55,308 bases of DNA, taken from IMG/VR virus record IMGVR_UViG_3300025585_000054, positions 1-55,308 of that record; one strand, written 5' to 3'. The notes beneath the pieces were generated by a model. It was not told the origin of the DNA. It searched no databases and saw only the letters and a list, made by a program, of their open reading frames with translations. The position numbers were made by a program, and so were the translations under genes. Below, one piece after another: positions 14,177 through 22,292 of this stretch (position 1 is its first letter; each line of letters starts with the position of its first letter). The DNA comes from a virus.

Positions 14177-14480
14177 TATCTTCTCCTATTAGATCCATAA
14201 AAATATTCCAATCAATAATTGCAAGTTTGGTTCCATCGCCAAAGACCACAGAAATGATTGGCTCTCTGTAGTTATCTTTCCAAGCATCTCTGCGGTGCTT
14301 GGCCCAATTCTCTGCTGTAATGGTAAAAGTCTTTTCGTTATGCTTATAGTCTAGCAGATAACCGGGAAGTTTAGCGTCACCTTTATCTTTTCCTCTGCCT
14401 GAATTAGCTACTAAGGAAGCACCGTCTTTAGCCGCTTCCTTAGATTCTCTCTTATCGTTCTTACGAGGCAAGTTCTTCAC
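14169..14480 (-). CDS. Putative PDDEXK-type nuclease / resolvase-like protein
   Basis: A 103-residue protein. After a low-complexity basic start (about residues 1-30) the sequence reads GDAKLPGYLLDYKHNEKTFT, in which Asp and D-x-K resemble the active site of archaeal Hjc-like Holliday-junction resolvases and related PDDEXK nucleases. The following WAKHRRDAWKDNYREPIISVVFGD is the typical helix and strand of that fold. Start is GTG overlapping the end of the RecA-like gene. Since a RuvC-like enzyme is also present, it may act on a different branched or damaged substrate. Confidence 0.55.
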   Translation of the reverse strand: MKNLPRKNDKRESKEAAKDGASLVANSGRGKDKGDAKLPGYLLDYKHNEKTFTITAENWAKHRRDAWKDNYREPIISVVFGDGTKLAIIDWNIFMDLIGEDNE

Positions 14481-15414
14481 CGTCGTCAGTGATAAGCTGC
14501 ATAGTATCTAATGCTGCCTGAATCTGTTCCATAAGAGAGTCATCAGCCGCATCAACTAAGCTTCGTAAGCCATGATACTTATTGTCACCAAAATAAAACC
14601 AAGCACCACGCTTCTCAACCACTCCATTAATAACTGCAAGGTCAATCAACTCCATCTTCGTATCAATTTGAGCATCTTGAGGGGAGAACCAATATGAGCC
14701 TCTTGTCCCCTCCACAGGTGCCTGCTTGGACTTCTCAATAGTCCATCTTACTTGACGATTCACAATCAAATCTGAATCGCCCGCCCGCTCCAGCGAATCC
14801 TTCGCAGCAGAAGCAAAGAGATTCACAATATTAGTAGTCCAATGTAACTCAGCGTTTCCAACCTTGGCCATGAGGCGAGGATGATTGCCGCTGAGATCCA
14901 TTGTCTGCTGAGCCACCATGATTACGGCATTATTCACATTTAAGTATTGAGCCATCTTCTGATACATAAGACGACGAGACCGTGACTGCGATGCAATACC
15001 ACCGCTACCTTCGGCATCTTTGTAAAAAGACTCAGAAGCAATGCCGTTGATGCTGTCGATGAGAAAGACATACTTCTCATCCTTTTCTTGCATCAGTGGA
15101 ATAATATGCTTAAGGATATCTTCAGCAATTCTGCTCTGAAGCAGAATGCGATTATCTAAATCTAAACCGCATTTCTCAGCCCAATTATCGGTAATAGAAC
15201 CTTCGGTATCTACGATAACGGCTGTGTATCCCTTCTTCTGCGCTTCAGCAAGTAGATGCAAAAGCATCGTTGTCTTACCAGCAGAGGGGGTACCCCAAAC
15301 AAGACTGAATCTACCAGTCCAAAGTCCGCCACCCAATACATGATTTAAGCCAGTAGAGGGCGTAGGAATAACGTCATGCTGCGGCATGCGCTCACCACGA
15401 TTAATTCTTAACAT
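14461..15414 (-). CDS. recA-like: RecA/RadA-like recombinase (UvsX-type)
   Basis: A 317-residue RecA-fold ATPase. Walker A is GTPSAGKTT at residues 41-49 and Walker B is VFLIDSING (about 115-123). The loop after it (SGGIASQSRSRRLMYQKM) and VAQQTMD match the L1 and switch regions of RecA family proteins. It lacks the large C-terminal domain of bacterial RecA and so resembles compact phage recombinases. It would catalyse strand exchange, working with the adjacent Cas4-like nuclease, RuvC-like enzyme and SSB. The ATG at 15414 is preceded by AGGAG. Confidence 0.85.
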   Translation of the reverse strand: MLRINRGERMPQHDVIPTPSTGLNHVLGGGLWTGRFSLVWGTPSAGKTTMLLHLLAEAQKKGYTAVIVDTEGSITDNWAEKCGLDLDNRILLQSRIAEDILKHIIPLMQEKDEKYVFLIDSINGIASESFYKDAEGSGGIASQSRSRRLMYQKMAQYLNVNNAVIMVAQQTMDLSGNHPRLMAKVGNAELHWTTNIVNLFASAAKDSLERAGDSDLIVNRQVRWTIEKSKQAPVEGTRGSYWFSPQDAQIDTKMELIDLAVINGVVEKRGAWFYFGDNKYHGLRSLVDAADDSLMEQIQAALDTMQLITDDGEELAS

Positions 15415-15454
15415 TGTTTTCTCCTATTGAAATATTGACGTTTTATCCAGACGC

Positions 15455-18400
15455 CTAACTGGTAATTCCTTTGAGTTCCCTGAATTTCTCCAGCGAAATC
15501 GCATCTTCAAAGATTATATCAGAACTCTTGACCGACTTGCGGTAGATCAGCGGAGCAAATTGATTTCTGACGAGGTGAATCACGGAATTCAGGGTTCGAT
15601 TAAAGATGACGATCTTATAGATCCGATTTTTAACTGGATCGTACATATACATGGAAGCCATGAGCTTGCCCGTCTTGGTGTTGAAAATACGGCACCGCAT
15701 CACAATACCCAGACTCTTCTCGCAGTCAAAATCCCCTACCCCATGCTCAGCCAACTGCTGTGACAAGCCATCGAAAGCACCATCGTTCAAGAGATTAAGG
15801 AAGATTGCAAATTTCTGATCGCTAGGCATAGAGCCGTGAATAAGATCATCAAGCGTGGCGTCCATCCACTTCTGCGGCTCGTCGGTCTGGCAGTAGGCAA
15901 TGACCGATTTATCGCCCACTAAGGCGTAGATGTGTTCACGGGTCTTGAGGTTCATTTCCGTATCACCAAAACCCGTGATTGCCGCTGTAGAATCTTCCAT
16001 CTCCACCCGGAAGTAATGAGGCTTACGCTTGGTGCTCTTGGTTAAAGCACGCACAAAGTGATATTCGTTAGCATCAATATCTACATCGGCGCAGTCCGTG
16101 AGTAGATCCTTAAATGTAGTATCCTCATTGACATAAATAGGATAGTTTAGAACTGGCAGATAGTATTGCTTCTCGTCGTAATCTCCGCTATGACCGATGC
16201 TCGTGAAAGCGCCAACCTTTGTGAGATTCTCGACAACTGTGGAGCGAACGTAAGTCCTACGACACTTTCCATTAAACTCATCGAATGACCCAAAAGGTCG
16301 GTGATGAATAATCTCTTCAAGAGCTCCCTTTCCGACCCCAAGCACATTGCCTAAGCCAAATCTAATGCTCTCTCCATCGAGCGAGAAGCTGCGATCTGAC
16401 TTATTTACATCAGGGCCTTTCACATCGATACCCAGTCTGTTTGCCTCAAGGAGCAGGGTAGCGATACGTTCTTTTTCATTCTCGTTGGCAAGCAGTGCCC
16501 ACATATATTCTAGCGGATAATTGATTTTCAGCCACATGGTCTGGTAGGAGAGTACCGAATAGCCCACCGCATGACTCTTATTGAACATGTATAACGATGA
16601 CTTTTCAAAGTCATCCCACATCTTCTGTGCTGCCTGTTTGGTGATGTACTTGGATGCATTTTCTACGAATTTATCCTTGTAGATATCGAACTCACTACCG
16701 TCACGTTTCTTACCAATAATCTTACGAAGCTTGTCAGCCTCAGACCAAGAGAAATCAGCCAGCATTACTACGGTCTGCATCAACTGCTCTTGATAGATGA
16801 ACGTGCCATAGGTCTCACGCAAAATATCCTCCAGAATGGGGTGAGGATACTCAACAGGTCTAGCCCCACTCTTACAGGCAATATATTGCTCTCCCTGAGT
16901 TAACATAGCACCCGGTCGAACCAAAGCATTAGACACCGCAAGATCGTTAAAGTTATCTACGCCCATCTCCAGCAGCAGCCTCGTGTAAGCAGAAGCTTCT
17001 GCCTGAAAGACTCCTAATGTATTACCATTCCTCAGTTCTTCGTAAACCCGAGGATCTTCCAGTGTCATTGACTCAGAGCGAACATCTAATCCATAACGTT
17101 GCTGCACAGCATTAATAGCATCATCGACAACCGCTACTGCCTTTACACCAAGAATATCAAACTTAATTAGACCCAGTTGCTCTGCCTGAATCATGTCATA
17201 AGCAATGACTTCTACCCTACCGTCAGCACTAGGGTCGGACCTAGTTTCGATCGGGCACACTTGCCAAAGAGGAATATCAGAAACAACGACGCCAGCAGCG
17301 TGCGCTCCAGCAGTGCGAATTCGCCCCTCAATACGACGAGCAATAGTCAGAACATCAGGATATTCATCGACATACTTCTTGCACTTATCCTGAAACTCTT
17401 CCAGCGTCTCAAATAGCGGGGTCATCTTATTGACCTCGTTGTATGGGACACCAAAGGCCCGGCTCACATCCTTGATAATGGATTTAGCCTTAAACTCACC
17501 AAACGTAGAAATCGAGGCAACCTTGTCCCTACCCCATCTATCTTTGATATATTCCTTGACCAGATACCTTTTCCTGTCATCAAAGTCTAAGTCAATGTCG
17601 GGATAATCGTTTCTTTCCTCATTGATAAACCGGGCAAATAGCAAATTGTGGGTCAGGGGGTCAATACTCGTGATATCGAGCGCATACGCCAAAATAGAGC
17701 CCCCTACGGAGCCCCTAGCGGGTCCTCTGGCGATGCCTTGAGAGTCAGCCCATTTGATGATATCCCAGATAATCAGGAAGTAGTCTGAGAAGTCTAGTCG
17801 CTTGATAATTGCCAGTTCTTCCTCAAGTCTTTCCATGTACCCGGGAGCGTCCCGCAGACCCTTTTCCCTGAGGCCCCACTCAGCGATCTCATACAGGTAT
17901 TCATCGCTATTCATAATAGATGAGTACGACGGTAGCAGCTTACGCTTGGTAGCAATCTCAGCATTGCACTTATCTGCCACCTCAAGAGAATTCTCAATCA
18001 GATAAGGCTGGTCCCATCCGTGTTCAGCAAAGTATTGGGTTACCTCTTCGCTAGACATCAGGTATGGATGAATATCATCAAACCGCAATCTACGCTCGGG
18101 GAAGAGCATATTCATGCGCTTTACCAAGTCACGTTCCTTCTTGGCTGCGTCGGCATGCTCACGTAAATGCCGATCAGCAGCAGCATTCATACTTGGAATC
18201 TGAGCAACACACAGCAGAACTTCTTCGATGCCACGGTCGGCCAGCGTTGGATAGTGGCAGTCAATTGTGCCTACAGCCTTAATGCCCATCGCATCGCTGA
18301 AGGACAGAAGGGTCTTGTTAAGGTTTGGTTCATTCCAAGGCTGCAGTTCAAAGTAGTAGTCATCTTTGAATCTGCTATAGAACTGCTGGGCAGTCTTTTC

Positions 18401-18859
18401 GGCCTGCGATTCATTACCGTTCATAATTTGTCTGCTCAGGTACGATGCCATACAGCCAGACAAAACAGTTACGTCGCCAGCGAGATACTCTAAGTCGTCC
18501 CATTCAATGCGTGGCTTGTGATAGAAGCCGTCGCCCCAAGACTTCTGCATAAGCTGGAATAGCTTGTGCAAACCATCTTGATTCTTGGCGTGCATGATGA
18601 GATGGAATCGTTCAGCTTTCTTGTCGTCGCTATCGGACGCCAAGGATGGAACATAGTAAAACTCACAGCCGAAGATAGGCTTTACACCGACACTCTGGCA
18701 CGCCTGTTGAAATTGCAGGGTTCCTGCCATTGTGCCGTGGTCAGTAATGCTTACAGCCGACTGATTATTTCTCTTGGCAATCTGAGCAATCTCAGAAGGG
18801 CGACTCATTCCATCCAGAAGTGAGTATTCGCTATGTACATGAAGATGTACGAAATCCAA
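15455..18859 (-). CDS. dnaE-like: DNA polymerase III alpha subunit (DnaE-type) with PHP domain
   Basis: An 1,134-residue C-family polymerase. The N-terminal PHP domain has HLHVHSEYS (residues 5-13), ITDHG (38-42) and TIDCHYP (198-204), so the metal-binding residues look intact, as in proofreading DnaE1 of Actinobacteria. The palm carries GPARGSVGGS (379-388) and the catalytic PDIDLDFDD (420-428), with KFDILG supplying the third acidic residue further on. It is the replicative polymerase, acting with the DnaB-like helicase and primase encoded upstream. Start is TTG directly after the dCMP deaminase stop. No clamp or exonuclease subunit is seen in the window. Confidence 0.95.
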   Translation of the reverse strand: MDFVHLHVHSEYSLLDGMSRPSEIAQIAKRNNQSAVSITDHGTMAGTLQFQQACQSVGVKPIFGCEFYYVPSLASDSDDKKAERFHLIMHAKNQDGLHKLFQLMQKSWGDGFYHKPRIEWDDLEYLAGDVTVLSGCMASYLSRQIMNGNESQAEKTAQQFYSRFKDDYYFELQPWNEPNLNKTLLSFSDAMGIKAVGTIDCHYPTLADRGIEEVLLCVAQIPSMNAAADRHLREHADAAKKERDLVKRMNMLFPERRLRFDDIHPYLMSSEEVTQYFAEHGWDQPYLIENSLEVADKCNAEIATKRKLLPSYSSIMNSDEYLYEIAEWGLREKGLRDAPGYMERLEEELAIIKRLDFSDYFLIIWDIIKWADSQGIARGPARGSVGGSILAYALDITSIDPLTHNLLFARFINEERNDYPDIDLDFDDRKRYLVKEYIKDRWGRDKVASISTFGEFKAKSIIKDVSRAFGVPYNEVNKMTPLFETLEEFQDKCKKYVDEYPDVLTIARRIEGRIRTAGAHAAGVVVSDIPLWQVCPIETRSDPSADGRVEVIAYDMIQAEQLGLIKFDILGVKAVAVVDDAINAVQQRYGLDVRSESMTLEDPRVYEELRNGNTLGVFQAEASAYTRLLLEMGVDNFNDLAVSNALVRPGAMLTQGEQYIACKSGARPVEYPHPILEDILRETYGTFIYQEQLMQTVVMLADFSWSEADKLRKIIGKKRDGSEFDIYKDKFVENASKYITKQAAQKMWDDFEKSSLYMFNKSHAVGYSVLSYQTMWLKINYPLEYMWALLANENEKERIATLLLEANRLGIDVKGPDVNKSDRSFSLDGESIRFGLGNVLGVGKGALEEIIHHRPFGSFDEFNGKCRRTYVRSTVVENLTKVGAFTSIGHSGDYDEKQYYLPVLNYPIYVNEDTTFKDLLTDCADVDIDANEYHFVRALTKSTKRKPHYFRVEMEDSTAAITGFGDTEMNLKTREHIYALVGDKSVIAYCQTDEPQKWMDATLDDLIHGSMPSDQKFAIFLNLLNDGAFDGLSQQLAEHGVGDFDCEKSLGIVMRCRIFNTKTGKLMASMYMYDPVKNRIYKIVIFNRTLNSVIHLVRNQFAPLIYRKSVKSSDIIFEDAISLEKFRELKGITS

Positions 18860-18861
18860 GA

Positions 18862-19272
18862 TTAAGCCCCAATTCTCATGTCGATGTGATCGAATAAATA
18901 ATTATAGCCGTCCATATTACGATACGGCTCCGCACAAACAACTCTAGTAATACCAGCGTTTAAAATATGAGGGGCGCATTGCATACATGGAGTGCATGTC
19001 AAATATAAAGTAGCACCACGCGTGGTTACACCGTTAAAGCAGGCGTTGGTTAAGAGATTAAGCTCAGCATGAATCGCAATACAGTCTGACGATCCCGAAT
19101 TGTGATCGGGGCAGTGATCGATACCTCTAGGGGCTCCGTTATACCCGGTAGATAAAATAGCCTTAGTGTCCGGATCAACAAGAACGGCGCCAACATTACG
19201 GGAAGGACAGGTTGCCCGCTGCGCCACGGCAGTAGCGATATTTAAGAAATACTCATCCCAAGTAGGACGCAT
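18862..19272 (-). CDS. dCMP/CMP deaminase (ComEB-like)
   Basis: A 136-residue zinc-dependent cytidine/deoxycytidylate deaminase. The active site is H68-A-E70 with PCxxC at 95-99 (TPCMQC), and the substrate region GYNGAPRG at 43-50 is characteristic of dCMP deaminase. It converts dCMP to dUMP, feeding dTMP synthesis during phage replication. The ATG at 19272 is preferred over a slightly longer frame that lacks a ribosome site. It overlaps the small gene at 19253-19450 and lies just upstream of the polymerase gene. Confidence 0.9.
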   Translation of the reverse strand: MRPTWDEYFLNIATAVAQRATCPSRNVGAVLVDPDTKAILSTGYNGAPRGIDHCPDHNSGSSDCIAIHAELNLLTNACFNGVTTRGATLYLTCTPCMQCAPHILNAGITRVVCAEPYRNMDGYNYLFDHIDMRIGA

Positions 19273-19450
19273 CTTGTACCATCTCATCTTTCACAAGCGC
19301 AATAATTTTCTCGATTTCGACTAATTGCCGAATCAGGGGGCTATAGCTAATTTGCGAGTTGACATCACGAGTATCCCAAAGCTGAATCAGCGAGAGCGAA
19401 GTCTCATAGATGTGATTTATATAAATATTGAATTGCTCTTGCTGTGCCAT
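19253..19450 (-). CDS. Hypothetical helical protein, 65 aa
   Basis: A short, all-helical protein starting MAQQEQFNIYINHIYETSLS. The ATG at 19450 overlaps the stop of the DUF2493-like gene (TAATG) and has GAGG 8 bases upstream. Its end overlaps the deaminase gene by 20 bases. It has no recognised domain; the size and heptad-like hydrophobics would allow a coiled-coil subunit. Confidence 0.65.
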   Translation of the reverse strand: MAQQEQFNIYINHIYETSLSLIQLWDTRDVNSQISYSPLIRQLVEIEKIIALVKDEMVQDASYLG

Positions 19451-19881
19451 TAACAATACCTCTGAATCAAATACGACGGGATCTCCCGTTCCTTCGCCAA
19501 TTCTAGCACATGCGCGGTCCCGGGGCTAGCTGCGATATCAGGAACAAAAGCAAAAAGAAGATCGGGGTTATTATCTTCCAGCATCTTTTGATTGCGAGCA
19601 TATCCAAGCACTGGGGTAAATTGTGATGGGTCAATAGGATATTCTAAGATTTTTAACTCGGCAGCCCGCAATACCCCGCGATTGAAGGACTCAATTTTCT
19701 TGGCGCAACGCCCAGCAAGTTGTCCTGCGCCCCTGTCGTCTGTGTGAATGATGGTCAATCCATCTTCCATATTGTCAATGATCTCATACAGACCCCACAT
19801 ACAAGCAAAGATAATACGCTCATCACGCCAATCTTGGCTACCGCAGAATAGTGCGGTCAGCCGCTCACCTCTTGCTCCCAC
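19450..19881 (-). CDS. DUF2493/SLOG-family nucleotide-binding protein
   Basis: A protein of about 143 residues. It begins with a Rossmann-type strand and CGSQDWRDER (the family GSRDW motif), has HTDDRGAGQLAGRCAKK (the G-A-D/G-x-L-A helix) and then GYARNQKML, ending with a strand and GTAHVLELAKERE. This matches DUF2493 (YspA-like, SLOG superfamily), thought to bind nucleotides or their derivatives, and seen in several phage genomes. GTG at 19881 has AGGAG 5 bases upstream; a TTG at 19896 would give 5 more residues. The catalytic role is unproven. Confidence 0.75.
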   Translation of the reverse strand: MGARGERLTALFCGSQDWRDERIIFACMWGLYEIIDNMEDGLTIIHTDDRGAGQLAGRCAKKIESFNRGVLRAAELKILEYPIDPSQFTPVLGYARNQKMLEDNNPDLLFAFVPDIAASPGTAHVLELAKEREIPSYLIQRYC

Positions 19882-20024
19882 AACATCTCCTGACAATCTC
19901 TACAAAAATAAACACGAAACCACGCATCCACTTCCTTCTTGAATACGTATTCTCGCCCTACGTTCGTAATGTCCTGCTTTGCCCGACAATGCGAACATTT
20001 GATGACTTTGGGTGAAGGGGCCAC
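19857..20024 (-). CDS. Tiny zinc-ribbon protein (55 aa)
   Basis: A short frame with a GTG start at 20024 and GAGGT 9 bases upstream. The translation includes CSHCRAKQDI near residue 10 and FCRDCQEMLW near residue 41, a complete two-pair zinc ribbon separated by about 27 residues. It overlaps the end of the HAD-like gene by 67 bases and the start of the DUF2493-like gene by 25 bases, in a different frame. Such dense overlap plus an intact ribbon argues it is real, and it would bridge translation between its neighbours. Function unknown. Confidence 0.6.
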   Translation of the reverse strand: MAPSPKVIKCSHCRAKQDITNVGREYVFKKEVDAWFRVYFCRDCQEMLWEQEVSG

Positions 20025-20461
20025 GATACCATTACCTCATCAATATCATTAAGGCTACTGATCTTATAAATATTCTTTGGGATTTTCAGGCCAGTTGGTT
20101 CTTGCGTATAAAAGTAAGTACGAACCTCGTGCGTACCATGCTTGGGTAGCTCATCAAAAGATGGCGTGATGAAGATATCACAATCTAGCGCCACAGCAGC
20201 ATTATATTGATAATGCACGGGAATGTCGTAGATGACCCGATTATACATTACAGCCCACTCATCTAACCAGCGATCAGTCATCTCACGGTTTTGACGAGCA
20301 GTAATGAGAAAAATATCATTGCCTCCAGCAAACCAGCGGTTACTGGCATACCAACCGTCTTCTGTGCAGACTTGATTGAGGCAGAATAAATCAGTGTCTA
20401 TATCGTCTTTACCGTATGGCTGCCTAGAAATTAGGCCATCTAAAGTAAGTGCAATTTTCAT
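19958..20461 (-). CDS. HAD-like protein with degenerate catalytic motifs
   Basis: A 167-residue protein with the HAD/5'-nucleotidase (NT5C-like) layout: an initial strand MKIALTLDGLI, then FLITARQNREMTDRWLDEW (motif II region). However, the first strand reads TLDG where DxDG is expected, so the nucleophilic aspartate appears to be Thr; the motif III lysine and motif IV acidic pair (DD) are replaced in DCDIFITPSFDE. It is probably a non-catalytic or altered relative of the deoxynucleotidases found near phage dCMP deaminase genes. There is no ribosome site; it starts just after a terminator, perhaps as a leaderless gene. Confidence 0.55.
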   Translation of the reverse strand: MKIALTLDGLISRQPYGKDDIDTDLFCLNQVCTEDGWYASNRWFAGGNDIFLITARQNREMTDRWLDEWAVMYNRVIYDIPVHYQYNAAVALDCDIFITPSFDELPKHGTHEVRTYFYTQEPTGLKIPKNIYKISSLNDIDEVMVSWPLHPKSSNVRIVGQSRTLRT

Positions 20462-20474
20462 ATCATATGGATAA

Positions 20475-20500
20475 TGGGGGCTAGGCTAACCTAGCCCCCA
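20475..20500 (-). terminator. Strong intrinsic-type hairpin after the SSB gene
   Basis: TGGGGGCTAGG (20475-20485) and CCTAGCCCCCA (20490-20500) are perfectly complementary over 11 bp with a 4-base loop. It lies 16 bases beyond the SSB-like stop on the minus strand and immediately before the HAD-like start. No pronounced T-run follows (TTATCC). It probably ends the helicase-primase-SSB transcript or protects its 3' end. Confidence 0.65.
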
Positions 20501-20516
20501 CATCCATCCCCCTATC

Positions 20517-21167
20517 CTACCAATTGCTAACGCTATTACGCGTAGGCTCTTCGGTAGAAGTCATAAACTCTGACTGCTCGTTGTAAGGCATCAGTCTGTA
20601 GACTGAAGTTACATCGTGCATCTCAAAGTCAGCAAATTCCGCAGGCTCTTCGCCAGTCTCAATCGGAATGAGCGTGTAGTTAGTGTCGTGCATCTTAGAA
20701 CCGCTACGGCTCACCTTGTACGAGCGATCAGCAATCGTACCAAACTCAGTAGCGTACTCAACCAGAGTAGCACCAATGTGCCGCTGGTTGAAGGTCTGGT
20801 CAAGAATCATCGTTGACCAGTTCTTGTTCTCGTCCAGAACAGCAACATTAACCACGAAGTGAGTCTGCGGACGCCACTTCGGGTCCTTTACCGTCTGCTC
20901 ACAGGCCCAGCACTTGAAGCCCATTTCTTCGTTATCTGCGGTGCAAGCCATCTGCTTCTTGAAGTCAAGAGGCGACTTGTGTACAGCAACAATTGCAGCC
21001 GCACCACGAGAGTCATTAAAATTCTTGCTGTCTACCGTCAGCTCCTGAAGGAACCGAATCTTAAATGCGTCACGGTCCTTGAGCGTAAGGAACTTCTTGC
21101 CCCCGCCACCCTTGGATTCGTTTTCTACCTTATTCTTTAAATTTGCGAGTGTCTTATAAACAGTCAT
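20517..21167 (-). CDS. ssb-like: Putative single-stranded DNA-binding protein (gp32-like, zinc-containing)
   Basis: A 216-residue protein. It starts with a basic Lys/Gly-rich arm (KVENESKGGGGKKFLTLKD) and a strand-rich core (DAFKIRFLQELTV, THFVVNVAVLDENKNW) consistent with an OB-fold. It carries a cysteine set (MACTADNEEMGFKCWACEQ) that resembles the zinc site in T4 gp32-like proteins. The end is acidic and hydrophilic, as in SSBs that recruit partners by their tail. It lies directly after the primase (4-base overlap) with AGGAG, and the helicase and primase precede it. The role is inferred from context plus architecture. Confidence 0.7.
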   Translation of the reverse strand: MTVYKTLANLKNKVENESKGGGGKKFLTLKDRDAFKIRFLQELTVDSKNFNDSRGAAAIVAVHKSPLDFKKQMACTADNEEMGFKCWACEQTVKDPKWRPQTHFVVNVAVLDENKNWSTMILDQTFNQRHIGATLVEYATEFGTIADRSYKVSRSGSKMHDTNYTLIPIETGEEPAEFADFEMHDVTSVYRLMPYNEQSEFMTSTEEPTRNSVSNW

Positions 21168-22123
21168 TGTGTTTTCTCCTTGTTTTGAAATAAATAGTCT
21201 AAGTAATTAATCTTGTTACTTAAGCATTGTCTAATTTGTTCTTCCGTCATCTCCCCGGGATCCTTGACGCCTGACGGATAAGGCACGATCCAAAGATCCT
21301 TTCGCGGGTTCCCCTCTATTATAGCACGCCGGGCGGAGTGGCCCGCGTCGTCGTTGTCAAAAAACAACACGATGCTATCGAAATAACGATTGAGCATTAA
21401 ATGATGTTCTTGCGGTATTGAGGCCCCAAGCGTTGCTACAACATTTGGAAAGCCAGCTTGATGTACACGAATCGCATCTAAGCTTCCCTCAGTCAAGATG
21501 ACTTCTCTATGGGCCTTGGCATTCTGCAGATTGAAGAGCGTAGAACGTCTTGGAAAATTATCAGAGTATAGATACTTCGGGAACTGATCTGATGACGTAG
21601 CCCTTCCAATAAACCCGACCAGATTAAAGAATTCATCGCGAGCAGGAATTACAATACGATTCTGTCGCTCCGAATACCCGATCTGAAACTGCTCTAAGAC
21701 AGCTGCATGGTAGCCTCGATCTAACAGGTACGAAAGCTTCCCTAGATCGGTCGGATTTCTATAATCGACAGTAATACGATCAAAGGCCGTATTCCAATCT
21801 TGCTTTGGAGCCTCTTTTGGTTGCTCATCAGATAATAGTGAGATGAGATCGTCGTCTGAGTAGTGGGGCTGGTGATTCCAAGCAATCTCCTTACCGGCTA
21901 ATTCCCGAGCAAGGGTGGCAAAAGAACCTTTGCGCCCACATGATGGATTAAAGCAATGCCATAGGCCAGTCTTTTTGTTTACATAAAAAGCCGGGCTAGA
22001 CGTATTGCTATGAAATGGACAATAGCACGCATATTCAGAAGGAGTCTCGCTAACAACCGTGAGATACTCCTGAACAAACTGCTCAATCGTTTTGTTGTTC
22101 TGTAAACCAGAAATGGAGTGCAA
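21164..22123 (-). CDS. dnaG-like: DnaG-type primase (CHC2 zinc finger plus Toprim)
   Basis: A 319-residue primase. The N-terminal CHC2 zinc finger has C35, H38, C57 and C62 (CPFH and HCFNPSC). The Toprim domain has VILTEGSLDAIRVHQAG, where Glu is the catalytic acid, and FFDNDDAGHSARR, the DxD motif. It makes RNA primers for the DnaE-type polymerase. It is shorter than bacterial DnaG (about 600 residues) because the helicase-binding domain is reduced. Start is TTG with GAGGT upstream, and it overlaps the small gene before it. Confidence 0.9.
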   Translation of the reverse strand: MHSISGLQNNKTIEQFVQEYLTVVSETPSEYACYCPFHSNTSSPAFYVNKKTGLWHCFNPSCGRKGSFATLARELAGKEIAWNHQPHYSDDDLISLLSDEQPKEAPKQDWNTAFDRITVDYRNPTDLGKLSYLLDRGYHAAVLEQFQIGYSERQNRIVIPARDEFFNLVGFIGRATSSDQFPKYLYSDNFPRRSTLFNLQNAKAHREVILTEGSLDAIRVHQAGFPNVVATLGASIPQEHHLMLNRYFDSIVLFFDNDDAGHSARRAIIEGNPRKDLWIVPYPSGVKDPGEMTEEQIRQCLSNKINYLDYLFQNKEKTQ

Positions 22124-22292
22124 ATTCGAATGTACCTCTGTCTGTCATATTCCAATAAAGCTTAGTACGCTCAATTGGTCCAATAGTATCAGCAATATAC
22201 TCTTCAATTGTAGGCCGCTGCCTCAAGATAGTCTCTTGATCCTTGGCTTCGCCGTCTACAATGTGATCAGGAGCGGTGTCTTCATTAGACAT
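22083..22292 (-). CDS. Small acidic protein between helicase and primase genes
   Basis: A 69-residue protein starting MSNEDTAPDHIVDGEAKDQE. It is acidic at the N-terminus and ends with a strand-rich part (TIGPIERTKLYWNMTDRGTF). Longer frames upstream would run into the helicase coding sequence. It overlaps the helicase end (8 bases) and the primase start (41 bases), so it probably is a replisome-associated small protein, for example an adaptor. No homologue is recognised by eye. Confidence 0.6.
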   Translation of the reverse strand: MSNEDTAPDHIVDGEAKDQETILRQRPTIEEYIADTIGPIERTKLYWNMTDRGTFEFALHFWFTEQQND

